Notes: generated by a model from the letters alone, not told the origin. 64,000 bases of DNA from Flavobacterium hiemivividum (GCF_004349145.1 NZ_SMFO01000013.1:1-64000); one strand, 5' to 3'; counted from the stretch's first letter, positions 43,831 through 53,158 are shown. Numbers and translations are program-made.

Positions 43831-45486
43831 TTATAAAGAAACTCCTCGTTTCCAAGGAATAAAATCGTCTTGATTCAATTGTACTGCTTTTGGAATAATT
43901 TCTCCACTTGCAGCTTTGATGCAATATTCTAAAATGTCTTCTCCCATTTCCTCAATAGATTTTTCTCCACTAATAACCGGACCACAATCTATATCGATAA
44001 TATCGCTCATTTTTTTAGCCAAAACCGAGTTGGTTGCTACCTTAATTACTGGACAAACTGGATTTCCTGTTGGTGTTCCTAAACCGGTTGTAAACAAAAT
44101 TAATGTCGCTCCAGCAGCTGCTTTTCCTGTAGTTGCTTCGACATCATTTCCAGGTGTACAAACTAAGCTAAGTCCCGGTTTTGTTGCAGGTTCAGTATAA
44201 TCTAAAACATCTACCACTGGAGCAGTTCCGCCTTTTTTAGCAGCACCGGCACTTTTGATAGCGTCTGTTATCAATCCGTCTTTGATGTTTCCTGGCGATG
44301 GATTCATGTGAAAACCAGAACCAACTTTATGAGCCAAAGCATCATAAGATTGCATCAAATTAATAAACTTCTCAGCTGATCCCTTTGAAGTACAGCGATC
44401 GATTAAATTCTGTTCTACACCGCACAATTCAGGAAATTCCGCTAGCAACACTTTACCACCTAAAGCGACCAATAAATCAGAAGTATAACCAACAGCTGGA
44501 TTCGCAGAAACGCCACTAAAACCATCGCTTCCTCCACATTTTACTCCTAAAACTAAATCGCTTAGTGGTGCTGGAGATCTTTCTAATTTATTTATTTCTA
44601 CTAATCCAGCGAAAGTTTGCTTTATTGCATCCGCAATTAGTTGTTCCTCGCTTACTGTTTGTTGTTGTTCGAAAACAAGCAACGGTTTGTCAAACGATGG
44701 ATTTTGTTTTTTTACATCATTTATAAAATCCTGAACCTGTAAATGCTGGCAACCCAAACTCAAAAGCGTAATTCCTGCTACGTTAGGATGATTAGCGTAC
44801 GCCGCTAATAAGGCACTTAAAGTAGCTGAATCTTGACGTGTTCCACCACATCCACCTTGATGATTTAGGAATTTTATCCCATCAACATTTTTAAAAATAC
44901 GATTCGTTTGACTTGATGGTGCTAATTCTAAATGAATCGAATCCATATCGGCTCCTTCTTGGTAAGCCTTTAGTAACTGATGCGTATACTGTGTGTATTT
45001 ATCACTTACAGAATAACCCAATTCATTTTGCAATGCTTCTTTAATTACATCTAAGTTTCTGTTTTCACAGAATACTGTTGGAACAAACAACCAATAATTA
45101 GCAGTACCTACACGGCCATCTTTTCTTTTGAAACCATTAAATGTTCTATCTTTATATTTGGTCACATCTGGAACCTGCCAAGAATAATCTACTTCTCTAT
45201 ACGCATAAGGTTCAGCCGCATGCTTGAGGTTTTCGATAGTCATCAAACTTCCTTTAGCGATATCACATTGCACTTTTCCAACTAGTACTCCATACATGAT
45301 TACCTCATCACCTGTATTTAAATCTGTTGTATAAAATTTATGTTTTGCTTTAATAGCGTCCTGAAGAACATAAGTTTCTTCTTCGAAAATCACTCTTTCA
45401 TTTTGTGGTAAATCTGTCAAAGCCACCAAAACATTGTCTTTTGGGTGCATTTTTAATACCAGTCTTTTCGTTTCGTTGTTTAACAT
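43831..45486 (-). CDS. UxaA/altronate-dehydratase-family enzyme, probable L-fuconate dehydratase
   Basis: 551 residues. An N-terminal SAF domain (residues ~14-95, ending KGSLMTIENLKH) is followed by the large dehydratase domain: FNGFKRKDGRVGTANYWLFV, HQGGCGGTRQDS, LGVKCGGSDGFSGVSANPAVG and TTGLGTPTGNPVCPVIKVAT. The family dehydrates sugar acids such as D-altronate and D-galactarate with Fe2+. In this operon no enolase-type L-fuconate dehydratase is present, so this enzyme is the natural candidate for L-fuconate to 2-keto-3-deoxy-L-fuconate. It is the second gene of the operon, 16 bases after the permease. A true altronate role is the alternative. Confidence 0.8.
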   Translation of the reverse strand: MLNNETKRLVLKMHPKDNVLVALTDLPQNERVIFEEETYVLQDAIKAKHKFYTTDLNTGDEVIMYGVLVGKVQCDIAKGSLMTIENLKHAAEPYAYREVDYSWQVPDVTKYKDRTFNGFKRKDGRVGTANYWLFVPTVFCENRNLDVIKEALQNELGYSVSDKYTQYTHQLLKAYQEGADMDSIHLELAPSSQTNRIFKNVDGIKFLNHQGGCGGTRQDSATLSALLAAYANHPNVAGITLLSLGCQHLQVQDFINDVKKQNPSFDKPLLVFEQQQTVSEEQLIADAIKQTFAGLVEINKLERSPAPLSDLVLGVKCGGSDGFSGVSANPAVGYTSDLLVALGGKVLLAEFPELCGVEQNLIDRCTSKGSAEKFINLMQSYDALAHKVGSGFHMNPSPGNIKDGLITDAIKSAGAAKKGGTAPVVDVLDYTEPATKPGLSLVCTPGNDVEATTGKAAAGATLILFTTGLGTPTGNPVCPVIKVATNSVLAKKMSDIIDIDCGPVISGEKSIEEMGEDILEYCIKAASGEIIPKAVQLNQDDFIPWKRGVSL

Positions 45487-45502
45487 TGTATATAAATAAA
45501 AA

Positions 45503-46876
45503 TTATGCTTTATTAGCTTTGTGTCCGTTGAATGCGAATAATAATATCACTGCAAAACAGATTAATGGAACAAGGTAACCCATTTGAATACTTCCTGTCG
45601 CGTCAGAAATCAGTCCTAAAACAGGAGGCAATAGAGCTCCGCCTACAATTGCCATCACGATTAATGAAGAACCAATTTTAGTGTTGTGACCAAGTCCGTC
45701 GATTCCCATAGAGAAAATAGTAGGAAACATGATACTCATAAAGAAAGCAATTGCTATTAATGTATAGACTACAATCATTCCCGTTCCTGTAATTGTAATA
45801 ATAGTCAACAAAATATTAATTGTAGCGTATATTATAAGTAATTTTCGAGCGTGGATATACTGCATTAAAAAAGTCCCTGCAAAGCGGCCTAGCATAAATG
45901 CCAAACCAAAAAACCCTAAGAATTTGGCAGCCGTTGCCTCTTCTATACCAGCTGTAGTAGTAGCCATTTTTATAAAAAAACTAGCCACACAAACCTGAGC
46001 TCCTACATAAAAAAACTGAGCAACAATACCCCATCTTAATTTCATTGACTTTAAGGCAGATCCAAAACTAGATCCTTCACCACCCTCATTATCGTTCTCC
46101 TTAACATCTGGCATATTGGTAAAATAAAATACCACTGCAACAGCCAGAATTATCAAACCTAAAATTAAGTAAGGCATTTTTACGCTTGCAGCTTCTGAAG
46201 CTAGATAAGTATTCAATTCCGTTGACGACATGCTCGCCATCTCGGTTTCAGTCAAGTTTTTACCCGATAAAATAATTGGTCCTATAACTGTAGGCGCGAT
46301 AAATGCAGCCAATCCATTAAAAGATTGTGAAAAATTCAATCTCTTGGTTGCGGTTTCAGCAGGTCCTAATATAGTCACATACGGATTTGCTGCCGTTTCT
46401 AAGAATGTTAATCCACAAGCGATTACAAACAAAGCGCCTAGAAAATAAACATATTGTAAAGAATTTGCGGCCGGTACAAAAAGAAGAGAACCAATACCGA
46501 ACAAAACCAGTCCAATTAGAATTCCAGATTTGTATCCATATTTTCGCATTACATACCCTGCAGGTAGTGCCATGACAAAATAAGCGATGAAAACGGCAGA
46601 GTCAACAAGAGAAGACTCTAGATCTGTCAAATTAAAAGCCTTCCTTAAATGCGGAATTAAAATAGGATCCAGATTATGAACAAATCCCCAGAAAAAAAAC
46701 AAACTCGTAACTAAGATAAACGGAAACAACCACTTTTTTGATTCGTTTGTTTCTTGCTCTTTATGATTAGAATCCTTAGGATTTCCTTTTCCATTGTCAT
46801 TCGAATAATTGTTTATTGTTGGCATTTCATTAGAAATAGCTTTATTTTGTGCAACCGACTGAGAATTTAATGCCAT
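45503..46876 (-). CDS. fucP: L-fucose:H+ symporter, FucP family
   Basis: 457 residues with a polar N-terminal tail of ~47 residues (Asn/Lys/Glu-rich, to NESKKW) before the first of ~12 membrane segments. The diagnostic WGFVHNLDPILIPHLRKAFN (residues ~64-83), FLETAANPYVTILGP (~158-172) and RLNFSQSFNGLAAFIAP match L-fucose permease FucP. It opens the minus-strand fucose operon and is divergent from the AraC gene (113 bases between starts). The polar tail is longer than in E. coli FucP, but Bacteroidota homologues often have one. The TAACTTTCG sequence at 46912-46920 (minus strand) may be its -7 box. Confidence 0.88.
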   Translation of the reverse strand: MALNSQSVAQNKAISNEMPTINNYSNDNGKGNPKDSNHKEQETNESKKWLFPFILVTSLFFFWGFVHNLDPILIPHLRKAFNLTDLESSLVDSAVFIAYFVMALPAGYVMRKYGYKSGILIGLVLFGIGSLLFVPAANSLQYVYFLGALFVIACGLTFLETAANPYVTILGPAETATKRLNFSQSFNGLAAFIAPTVIGPIILSGKNLTETEMASMSSTELNTYLASEAASVKMPYLILGLIILAVAVVFYFTNMPDVKENDNEGGEGSSFGSALKSMKLRWGIVAQFFYVGAQVCVASFFIKMATTTAGIEEATAAKFLGFFGLAFMLGRFAGTFLMQYIHARKLLIIYATINILLTIITITGTGMIVVYTLIAIAFFMSIMFPTIFSMGIDGLGHNTKIGSSLIVMAIVGGALLPPVLGLISDATGSIQMGYLVPLICFAVILLFAFNGHKANKA

Positions 46877-46973
46877 ACCTATTTTTATTAAATTGATAGT
46901 ATTTTAGAAGTCGAAAGTTATAATATTTACGATATGTATATTAATCCGATATTATCTTTATTTAATTATTAAT

Positions 46974-46981
46974 TATCTTTG
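46974..46981 (+). promoter_or_regulatory. -7 box of the AraC-family gene, very short leader
   Basis: TATCTTTG matches TAnnTTTG and ends 8 bases before the ATG at 46990, so the message would have almost no leader. A second similar box, TATCTTTA, lies at 46953-46960. Confidence 0.4.
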
Positions 46982-46989
46982 CTCTAGAA

Positions 46990-47859
46990 ATGAAAATTGA
47001 AAAAACTAAAATAACATCCTATCTAAACAGCTCAATTTCTGTAATTTCCAGAGAAGAACCGTTTTTTCAATCGCCTTTCCATTCCCATCCTGAGCTTGAG
47101 TTAGTATATATTAAGGAAAGTTATGGCAAAAGAATTGTTGGGAATTCAGTGGCTCCTTTTGAATCTGGCGATATGGTTTTTTTGGGTTCAGATATTCCAC
47201 ATGTATGGCTGAACGACGAAATGTACTACCAAGATATTAATAATCTAAAAGCGAAGGCAATTGTCGTTTACTTTAATAAAGAACTCTTTGGTCCTGCTTT
47301 TTACGAGATGAAGGAAGCCCAAAAAATCAATGCGTTGTTCAACCGTGGTATTAGAGGATTATCTATAAGCGGCAAAACAAATAAACAGATTGCTAAAAAA
47401 CTAGAGAAACTCGTTCACAAAAAGAATTTCGAAATTATCATTGGACTATTTGAAATACTATCTATCCTTTCTGAAAGTACTGACCTTACTTTTGTAAACA
47501 ACGAAGCCTACTCCCCGCTAAACGATCAAACTAAAAATGATCGTCTTTCGGATGTTTTTATATATGTACAAGAAAACTACAAGGAAGATATTTCACTTGT
47601 CGAAATTGCCAAAATTGCCAATCTCACCCCGACTTCTTTTTGTCGAACATTTAAACTGAAAGCAAAAAAAAGCTTTGTAGAATACCTCAACGAAATAAGG
47701 GTTGAAAAAGCCTGTAAGTTTCTTATCGAAACAGATATGGGCATGTCTGAGGTTGCTTATGATTGCGGCTTTAAAACCGCCTCTAATTTCAACAGAATAT
47801 TTAAAAAACTAACAGGTACAACCCCAAAAGAGTACAAGAAAAATGCTGAGAATTATTGA
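46990..47859 (+). CDS. AraC-family transcriptional regulator, probable regulator of the fucose operon
   Basis: 289 residues. The N-terminal cupin sensor (residues ~20-110) shows FHSHPELELVYIKES and GDMVFLGSDIPHVW. The C-terminal ~100 residues hold two helix-turn-helix units: ISLVEIAKIANLTPTSFCRTFK and MSEVAYDCGFKTASNFNRIFKK, then TGTTPKEYKK. Its gene is divergent from fucP, the usual arrangement for a local activator that senses the pathway sugar, here L-fucose or an early intermediate. The effector is inferred. Confidence 0.85.
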   Translation: MKIEKTKITSYLNSSISVISREEPFFQSPFHSHPELELVYIKESYGKRIVGNSVAPFESGDMVFLGSDIPHVWLNDEMYYQDINNLKAKAIVVYFNKELFGPAFYEMKEAQKINALFNRGIRGLSISGKTNKQIAKKLEKLVHKKNFEIIIGLFEILSILSESTDLTFVNNEAYSPLNDQTKNDRLSDVFIYVQENYKEDISLVEIAKIANLTPTSFCRTFKLKAKKSFVEYLNEIRVEKACKFLIETDMGMSEVAYDCGFKTASNFNRIFKKLTGTTPKEYKKNAENY

Positions 47860-47938
47860 CTATTTTCAAATTTAGGATTCTTAAATAATGCCTTACTCTA
47901 TTAAGAACGTTTTCTAGCAGCCTTCTACAATGATCATA

Positions 47939-49912
47939 CTACTCGATTTTAACTTCTTTAATAACTGGCCAGCTCGTATGTTGTTTTGTAGCTTCAATAC
48001 GAATTGCACGAATGGTTTTGCCACCTAAATCCACTGCCGCCATTCCGTCATCAGAAAAAGAGCCCACTTTTTTAAATGTTTCTCCATCTTCAGAAACTAA
48101 TAAATCAGCATGCTGAATATAGTCTTTTGAATCTCCAGTGATTACTGTAATTTTATTGGCCAGAACAGGTTCGCCCAATTGAATTTGGTAAAAATCACCA
48201 ATTCCAATGCTTCTGCTTCCCCAATAAAAAGTATTTGATTTTCCATCAAAAATGTACTCGAGGTGATAATTTCCATGATTTGGAAGATTGGTAGTTAACC
48301 AAGCATGTCTCACCAAGGCTGGTTTTTCTTTTTTAGGAATAAACTCGCTTTCATTTATGGCGTCATCAACATAATAGCTAATTCCCAAAGTTTTCATGTG
48401 ATCATAACTTTGCTCTAATCGCTTTAAATAGGAATCCCAATTTCTGTTTTCCTTTGGAGACCAAAGAACTTCGGCCAAAGCTGTAATTCTAGGATATAAC
48501 ATCTCTTCTACTCTATCTTGAGTTGCAACACGCTCCGTCCATAAACAAGCCTGCCCTCCTAAAACTAAATTGTTTTTCTTTAAGGCTTCCATCTCCGCAG
48601 AGATAGGATCCCATTCATAAACCTTCCTAGTTGCATTTCCAGCGTAGCCCCAATCGAAGTAACAGCCGTGCTGCGGCGCCATTATTACAGGAACATTCCT
48701 TTCTAAGGCTTCTACGGCTTGATTGAATCCATAGTCACGCCACGCCATAACAATATCCTCTGTCGAAGCGGCATGTCTCTCATTAATTTCATCCCAGCCC
48801 ACCATGGTTTTGTCGTATTTCTTAACTACGGCCGACATTTTTTTTGTAAAAACATCTTGTAATTCGCCCCATGTATTTAAATTTTCTTGTTGATGTAGTT
48901 TTTGACATTTCGAACATTTTTCCCAAATATTTGTCGGTACCTCATCACCTCCTAAATGTATTTTCTTAGAAGGAAAAATAGCAGCTATTTCTTGAATCAC
49001 TTTTTCTGCAAAAGTATATGTATCCGGATTCCCAAGACAAAGCATGTTCACGTTCATTCTCTTGCGATCTTTCATAGGCATTTCCTCCGGAAACACTTCA
49101 AAATCACCGCCTGTACACGACAAATTAGGGTAAGCAGCAAGAATACCAATCGCATGACCTGGTAAATCAATTTCTGGAATTACCTCAATATTGTGAAGTC
49201 CCGCAAAAGCGACTACTTGCTTTAAATCTTCTTGGGTATAAAACTTATTGGATAATTCTGGGTAATCTTTGTAATAAGTCCCAGCAGATGTAAGTTTAGG
49301 ATAGGCTTTAATCTCCACTCGCCAAGCATTATTATCAGTAAGATGTAAATGCAGTTTGTTCAATTTAAAAAAAGACATTTGCGTGATCGTTTCTTTCAAC
49401 TCATCGACTGTCCAAAAATGCCTACTGCAATCAAGCATCAGTCCGCGGTAATTAAATCGCGGTTGATCTTCAATTTTCAGTTGCATTACACTATTGTTTT
49501 CAGCACTAAGCACGATTTGTTTCCAGGTTTGAAACGCATTAAAAGCACCTCCAAAGTCTGAAGCTTCTATATGAACTCCAGTCTCATTTATTTGTAATGT
49601 ATAAGATTCAAGACTTAAATTTTGAACTTTTTTAATTCGAATAGCAGTATTTTTTGCCTTATCGACAATTTGTATAGCACCCAGATTATTTTTTTGATTA
49701 AAAGCAATATATTGTTCGCCTAACTGTTGCCAATCAGAAGGTAATTCTAACTCATTCAGTAATTTTACATTCAGCTTCTTTTGATATGTTTCTACAAATT
49801 TGGGCTGCGGAATTATCGCTAATTCCGTACTAGTTGCAACTACTGTTTTTTGACTTTTACAAGATACTACTGCAATACCTAAGAATAGGCTAATTATTAT
49901 TACTTTTTTCAT
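47939..49912 (-). CDS. GH20 beta-N-acetylhexosaminidase, lipoprotein, with F5/8C-like C-domain
   Basis: 657 residues. Lipobox AVVSC (Cys ~18). A GH20b domain covers ~30-150, and the catalytic barrel runs from LMLDCSRHFWTVDELKETIT through LHLHLTDNNAWRVEIKAYP and VIPEIDLPGHAIG to the Asp-Glu pair in IHLGGDEV (~320) and MVGWDEI. The C-terminal ~130 residues form an F5/8C-like sandwich (FYQIQLGEPVLANKITVITG). It is an exo-hexosaminidase of the classical chitobiase/hexosaminidase branch, unlike the HIGTDEY enzyme of PUL B. Convergent with the AraC gene, it probably supplies HexNAc from the same fucosylated glycans. Confidence 0.88.
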   Translation of the reverse strand: MKKVIIISLFLGIAVVSCKSQKTVVATSTELAIIPQPKFVETYQKKLNVKLLNELELPSDWQQLGEQYIAFNQKNNLGAIQIVDKAKNTAIRIKKVQNLSLESYTLQINETGVHIEASDFGGAFNAFQTWKQIVLSAENNSVMQLKIEDQPRFNYRGLMLDCSRHFWTVDELKETITQMSFFKLNKLHLHLTDNNAWRVEIKAYPKLTSAGTYYKDYPELSNKFYTQEDLKQVVAFAGLHNIEVIPEIDLPGHAIGILAAYPNLSCTGGDFEVFPEEMPMKDRKRMNVNMLCLGNPDTYTFAEKVIQEIAAIFPSKKIHLGGDEVPTNIWEKCSKCQKLHQQENLNTWGELQDVFTKKMSAVVKKYDKTMVGWDEINERHAASTEDIVMAWRDYGFNQAVEALERNVPVIMAPQHGCYFDWGYAGNATRKVYEWDPISAEMEALKKNNLVLGGQACLWTERVATQDRVEEMLYPRITALAEVLWSPKENRNWDSYLKRLEQSYDHMKTLGISYYVDDAINESEFIPKKEKPALVRHAWLTTNLPNHGNYHLEYIFDGKSNTFYWGSRSIGIGDFYQIQLGEPVLANKITVITGDSKDYIQHADLLVSEDGETFKKVGSFSDDGMAAVDLGGKTIRAIRIEATKQHTSWPVIKEVKIE

Positions 49913-50146
49913 AAAGTGAAATCTAATTTAAGGATAGAAGTTATCCTTTGCTATTTAAAAAATGAATAATCTGTGGTGTGATTTGTCTGATACTAAATTT
50001 CGAAAAAAATCTAAAATCCACAATTGCCAAATATATCTCATTTTATTAAAAACAAAAAACCAATTATCGTTTAAATTACGTTTCCTAGAAAAAACAGACA
50101 TTATACCACATACAATTTTGCACCCTTCAAACTCGATATTCCACAG

Positions 50147-50707
50147 TTAATAATACAGTCTGAAATCAAGTAATTTGCAGAGACCATAATGCTTTTCATG
50201 CAACTCTTCTACGATTTCAATTAGATTATCTTGATCTTGGCATAAGCTGAAAAAAGCTTTATCTAAGTTAATGCTATTAATATTTTGCATGGCTTCTCCA
50301 TATCCTGAAACTGCACGAGCGCCAGTAACATCTAAAAAATACTGTGCTTCTTCTGGATCTAAATCAAGTACTTTTATATTGGCAAAATGCAAAATTTTAC
50401 CTGTTAGCTTTCCTTCAAAAAGCTCAGCCATTTCTGTTAAACTGTAGTAATATTCATTGACACATATAGAATTTCCCTCACCCGGCATTACAAGATAGAT
50501 TATTTCATAATCCTTAAAATTATGGTCGTCGTAGCGCAACGCACTTAAACCCTCTTCGACTCCTTCAATCGTATCGCAGGTTCTATAAATACTTGTTATT
50601 CCTTGTTCCAAAGCAATTTGACCTAGATTTCTAAAAACCTCAGTATTGATAACTGTTTCTACATCAGGAACAACTTCGAGACAGAAAATAAATTTATCGT
50701 TATCCAT
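50147..50707 (-). CDS. DUF6642-like protein of unknown function
   Basis: 186 residues, soluble, acidic. KFIFCLEVVPDVETVINTEV at the start, IIYLVMPGEGNSICVNEYYY in the middle, then LTGKILHFANIKVLDL and FLDVTGARAVSGYGEAM. The order (strand with a polar end, helix, strand, then a TGARAVSGY turn) recalls caspase-like (CHAT-type) folds seen in DUF6642, but the usual His and Cys of a peptidase are absent from the corresponding places. Function unknown. It is a single gene with no obvious partner. Confidence 0.5.
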   Translation of the reverse strand: MDNDKFIFCLEVVPDVETVINTEVFRNLGQIALEQGITSIYRTCDTIEGVEEGLSALRYDDHNFKDYEIIYLVMPGEGNSICVNEYYYSLTEMAELFEGKLTGKILHFANIKVLDLDPEEAQYFLDVTGARAVSGYGEAMQNINSINLDKAFFSLCQDQDNLIEIVEELHEKHYGLCKLLDFRLYY

Positions 50708-51156
50708 GAAATTTTATTTTTTTTATTGCTTTAAACAAACAACTTTTTGTTACTAAAAAAGAACTCCTTAATGAAATAACTATACTGTGACTTCTATTTG
50801 CATTAAAAACGAGGTCTAAAACTTATTAGCTATTTATTTTCCAAAAATACTAATAATGAAAATTATAGCGAGTCTTTTACGGCCAATAATTAATGCAAGA
50901 CATTACTTTATCCCGAAACCAAAACAGTTTCAGATTACCTCTAATTTCGAATATAATACTTTCTCTGATTCTAGTTTGTAATTATTTTATGTTTCGAAAT
51001 AGCAGTATTCCGTCTGTCTACATCATTAAAAAAAGTGTACTTCTATATTATAAAAAATACACAAAAAATTAATTATCAACAATTTACAAAACAAAATCAC
51101 TAGAGAATTTTAAAAATATCGCAATTTATTTTCGATAAAAAGACTAACTTTAGATT
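50708..51156. other. Intergenic region between divergent genes
   Basis: 449 bases, AT-rich, with no gene seen. TAACTTTA at 51145-51152 resembles a -7 box and ends 4 bases before the ATG of the next gene, suggesting an almost leaderless message. Confidence 0.45.
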
Positions 51157-52299
51157 ATGAAAAAACATTACAATATTATTATAGCGGGAGCTGGTGGCAT
51201 CGCTGAGGCAGTTAGTTTAATTTTGGCGGAATGGAGTGATATCACTCCTACTCTTTTTATAGGGGACAGGAGTTTTTTAAAAGCTAAAAAAGTAGCCAAA
51301 TGGGTTGAAGAAGGCACTACAAAACCCTGCACTATAAAAGCTTTTGATCTTGTCGAAACTGGAATAACTGACGAGATGGAGGACATCTTTCTGCAAGGAG
51401 ATATTGTTCTGGATTGCTTGCCAGGTAGTGCAGCGCCGAGAATTGCTCAATTTGCAAAAGACTTCAACCTTCATTACGCAAACCTTACAGAATACGTTGC
51501 CGAAACCGAAGAGATTAAAGCCTTGTCTAAAAATGCTACAACTGGTTTTATATTACAAACTGGTTTAGCACCAGGATATATTGATTTATTAGCCCATGAA
51601 TTGTTCCTACAATTTTGCAACGACTACAAAGTAAACTCTGTTCACACACTGGAATTTAAAGTAGGTGCGCTAACGAAACATGCTGTAGCACCACATTTTT
51701 ATGGTTTTACCTGGAGTCCTGTTGGTGTTGCCACCGAATATCTAAAAGACACAATTGTATTAAGAGACTACGTTAAAACAACACTTCCATCCTTATCAGA
51801 GCGAGCTACTATTATCATTGATGGTATTTCTTATGAAGAAGATCTTACCTCCGGAGGTGCCGCTGATTTACCCGATGCATTATCAGGAAAAGTATGTCGG
51901 CTTGATTATAAAACATTGCGATATCCTGGTCATTATGCTTGGGTAGAAAAGCAAATTAAAAAAGCTGCAACCACCGAAGCTGCCATTAAAACCTTACAGC
52001 AAAAAATGCAAGAGGTAATTCCTCGTGTAGAGGATGACCAAATTATATTGTATGCCGCCATAGAAGGTAAAGATATCGAAGGTGTTTTACGCCGTCGCGA
52101 AATAGCTAAAACTATTCTCCCGCAAAAAATAGGGAATCATCAACTAAGAGCAATTCAAACTACTACCGCAGCACCTTTGGCGCAAGCCGCACAATTACTC
52201 CTAGAAGGAAAACATAAAGGTGCTGTTCTTCAAAGCCAAATTGATTCAGCTGCATTTCTCGACGGGCATTTTGTTTCAAAAGTATATGGAAAACTATAG
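51157..52299 (+). CDS. Saccharopine dehydrogenase-like oxidoreductase
   Basis: 380 residues, no signal peptide. The Rossmann motif IIIAGAGGIAEA (residues ~7-18) is followed by DIVLDCLPGSAAP, HYANLTEYVAET and LQTGLAPGYIDLLAHEL, the pattern of the saccharopine dehydrogenase/LYS9-like family. The substrate-binding half includes KHAVAPHFYGFTWSP and YPGHYAWVEKQI. The family reduces or oxidises imino acids with NAD(P). Bacteroidota copies are often associated with lysine or polyamine metabolism. It stands alone here, so the substrate is open. Confidence 0.75.
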   Translation: MKKHYNIIIAGAGGIAEAVSLILAEWSDITPTLFIGDRSFLKAKKVAKWVEEGTTKPCTIKAFDLVETGITDEMEDIFLQGDIVLDCLPGSAAPRIAQFAKDFNLHYANLTEYVAETEEIKALSKNATTGFILQTGLAPGYIDLLAHELFLQFCNDYKVNSVHTLEFKVGALTKHAVAPHFYGFTWSPVGVATEYLKDTIVLRDYVKTTLPSLSERATIIIDGISYEEDLTSGGAADLPDALSGKVCRLDYKTLRYPGHYAWVEKQIKKAATTEAAIKTLQQKMQEVIPRVEDDQIILYAAIEGKDIEGVLRRREIAKTILPQKIGNHQLRAIQTTTAAPLAQAAQLLLEGKHKGAVLQSQIDSAAFLDGHFVSKVYGKL

Positions 52300-52398
52300 C
52301 GCACAACCAGACAAAACAAACTGCCATTTTCTGCCCAATCGAAATACATTTTTTTGTAATATTACGTTCTATAAAAGCACAGTTAATATTTGCAAATA

Positions 52399-53130
52399 AT
52401 GAGAATCTACTACATCAATAATGGAAAGGAAAATGGTGGCCCTTTTACACTAGAAGAATTAAAATCCCAACAAATAAACAAAGCTACTTTAGTATGGTAT
52501 CAAGGTATGGACGAATGGAAACATGCTCATGATATCGAAGAACTTAGCTCTTTTTTCACAGTAGTTCCGCCACCTATAAAATTCACCACTCCTACTCCCG
52601 AAACTATTTCTACTCCCAAAATTGAGGATGAAAAGGAATCAGAATCAACTATCCTGGGATTAAAGAAAAGTCACTTTTTTTTAGCCCTCTTATTTCTAGC
52701 GATATTTACAGCTGTGGTTGTTCTCAACGTTATTCAAAATAACAAAAGAAGCGAAATAGACCTTAAAAATAAGGAAACAGAGTTTAGCAACGAGAAAATT
52801 GATCTGGAGCAAAATGAACGTAACGAGCAACGCATTCAAGAGGAAATTAGAAAAAGAATTGAATTAGAAAATAATAACCTAAGAAAAAGAGATTCGATTA
52901 ATAGTCGTATTAATGAAATTAAGAGCATACTTATTGATAAAAAAAATCAATTAGAAAATGCAAAAAGGGCGTTAAGTGATGCAGAAACCTTTACGTTCCT
53001 TAGGTCTGAAAATGAAAAATTGCAAGAGATCAATTTGATACAAAATGACATCCAAACTATAAAAGCTGAAACAGACCAGCTCACTAATGAGGCGGACAGA
53101 TTGTATTTGATACTGGAAACGATTCGTTAA
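52399..53130 (+). CDS. GYF_2-domain membrane protein with C-terminal coiled coil
   Basis: 243 residues from the ATG at 52399 (MRIYYINNGKENGGPFTLEE). An in-frame TTG nine bases earlier is less likely. Residues 1-50 are a GYF_2 (DUF4339) domain with GPFTLEELKSQQI and TLVWYQGMDEWKHA. One membrane helix (HFFLALLFLAIFTAVVVLNV) lies at ~94-113. The remaining ~130 residues are strongly charged coiled coil. The GYF_2 domain faces the cytoplasm and probably binds proline-rich partners. The gene is single, ending at a bidirectional terminator. Confidence 0.75.
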   Translation: MRIYYINNGKENGGPFTLEELKSQQINKATLVWYQGMDEWKHAHDIEELSSFFTVVPPPIKFTTPTPETISTPKIEDEKESESTILGLKKSHFFLALLFLAIFTAVVVLNVIQNNKRSEIDLKNKETEFSNEKIDLEQNERNEQRIQEEIRKRIELENNNLRKRDSINSRINEIKSILIDKKNQLENAKRALSDAETFTFLRSENEKLQEINLIQNDIQTIKAETDQLTNEADRLYLILETIR

Positions 53131-53158
53131 TAAATTACGACTTTGATTAAAAATTAAA

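Noticed and set aside
46877..46989. TGTG-type operator in the fucP-araC intergenic region
   Set aside because: No TGTGTTCGAACACA-like palindrome is present at the expected 46.5-bp spacing or elsewhere, so the fucose operon is not placed in the LacI-type regulon.
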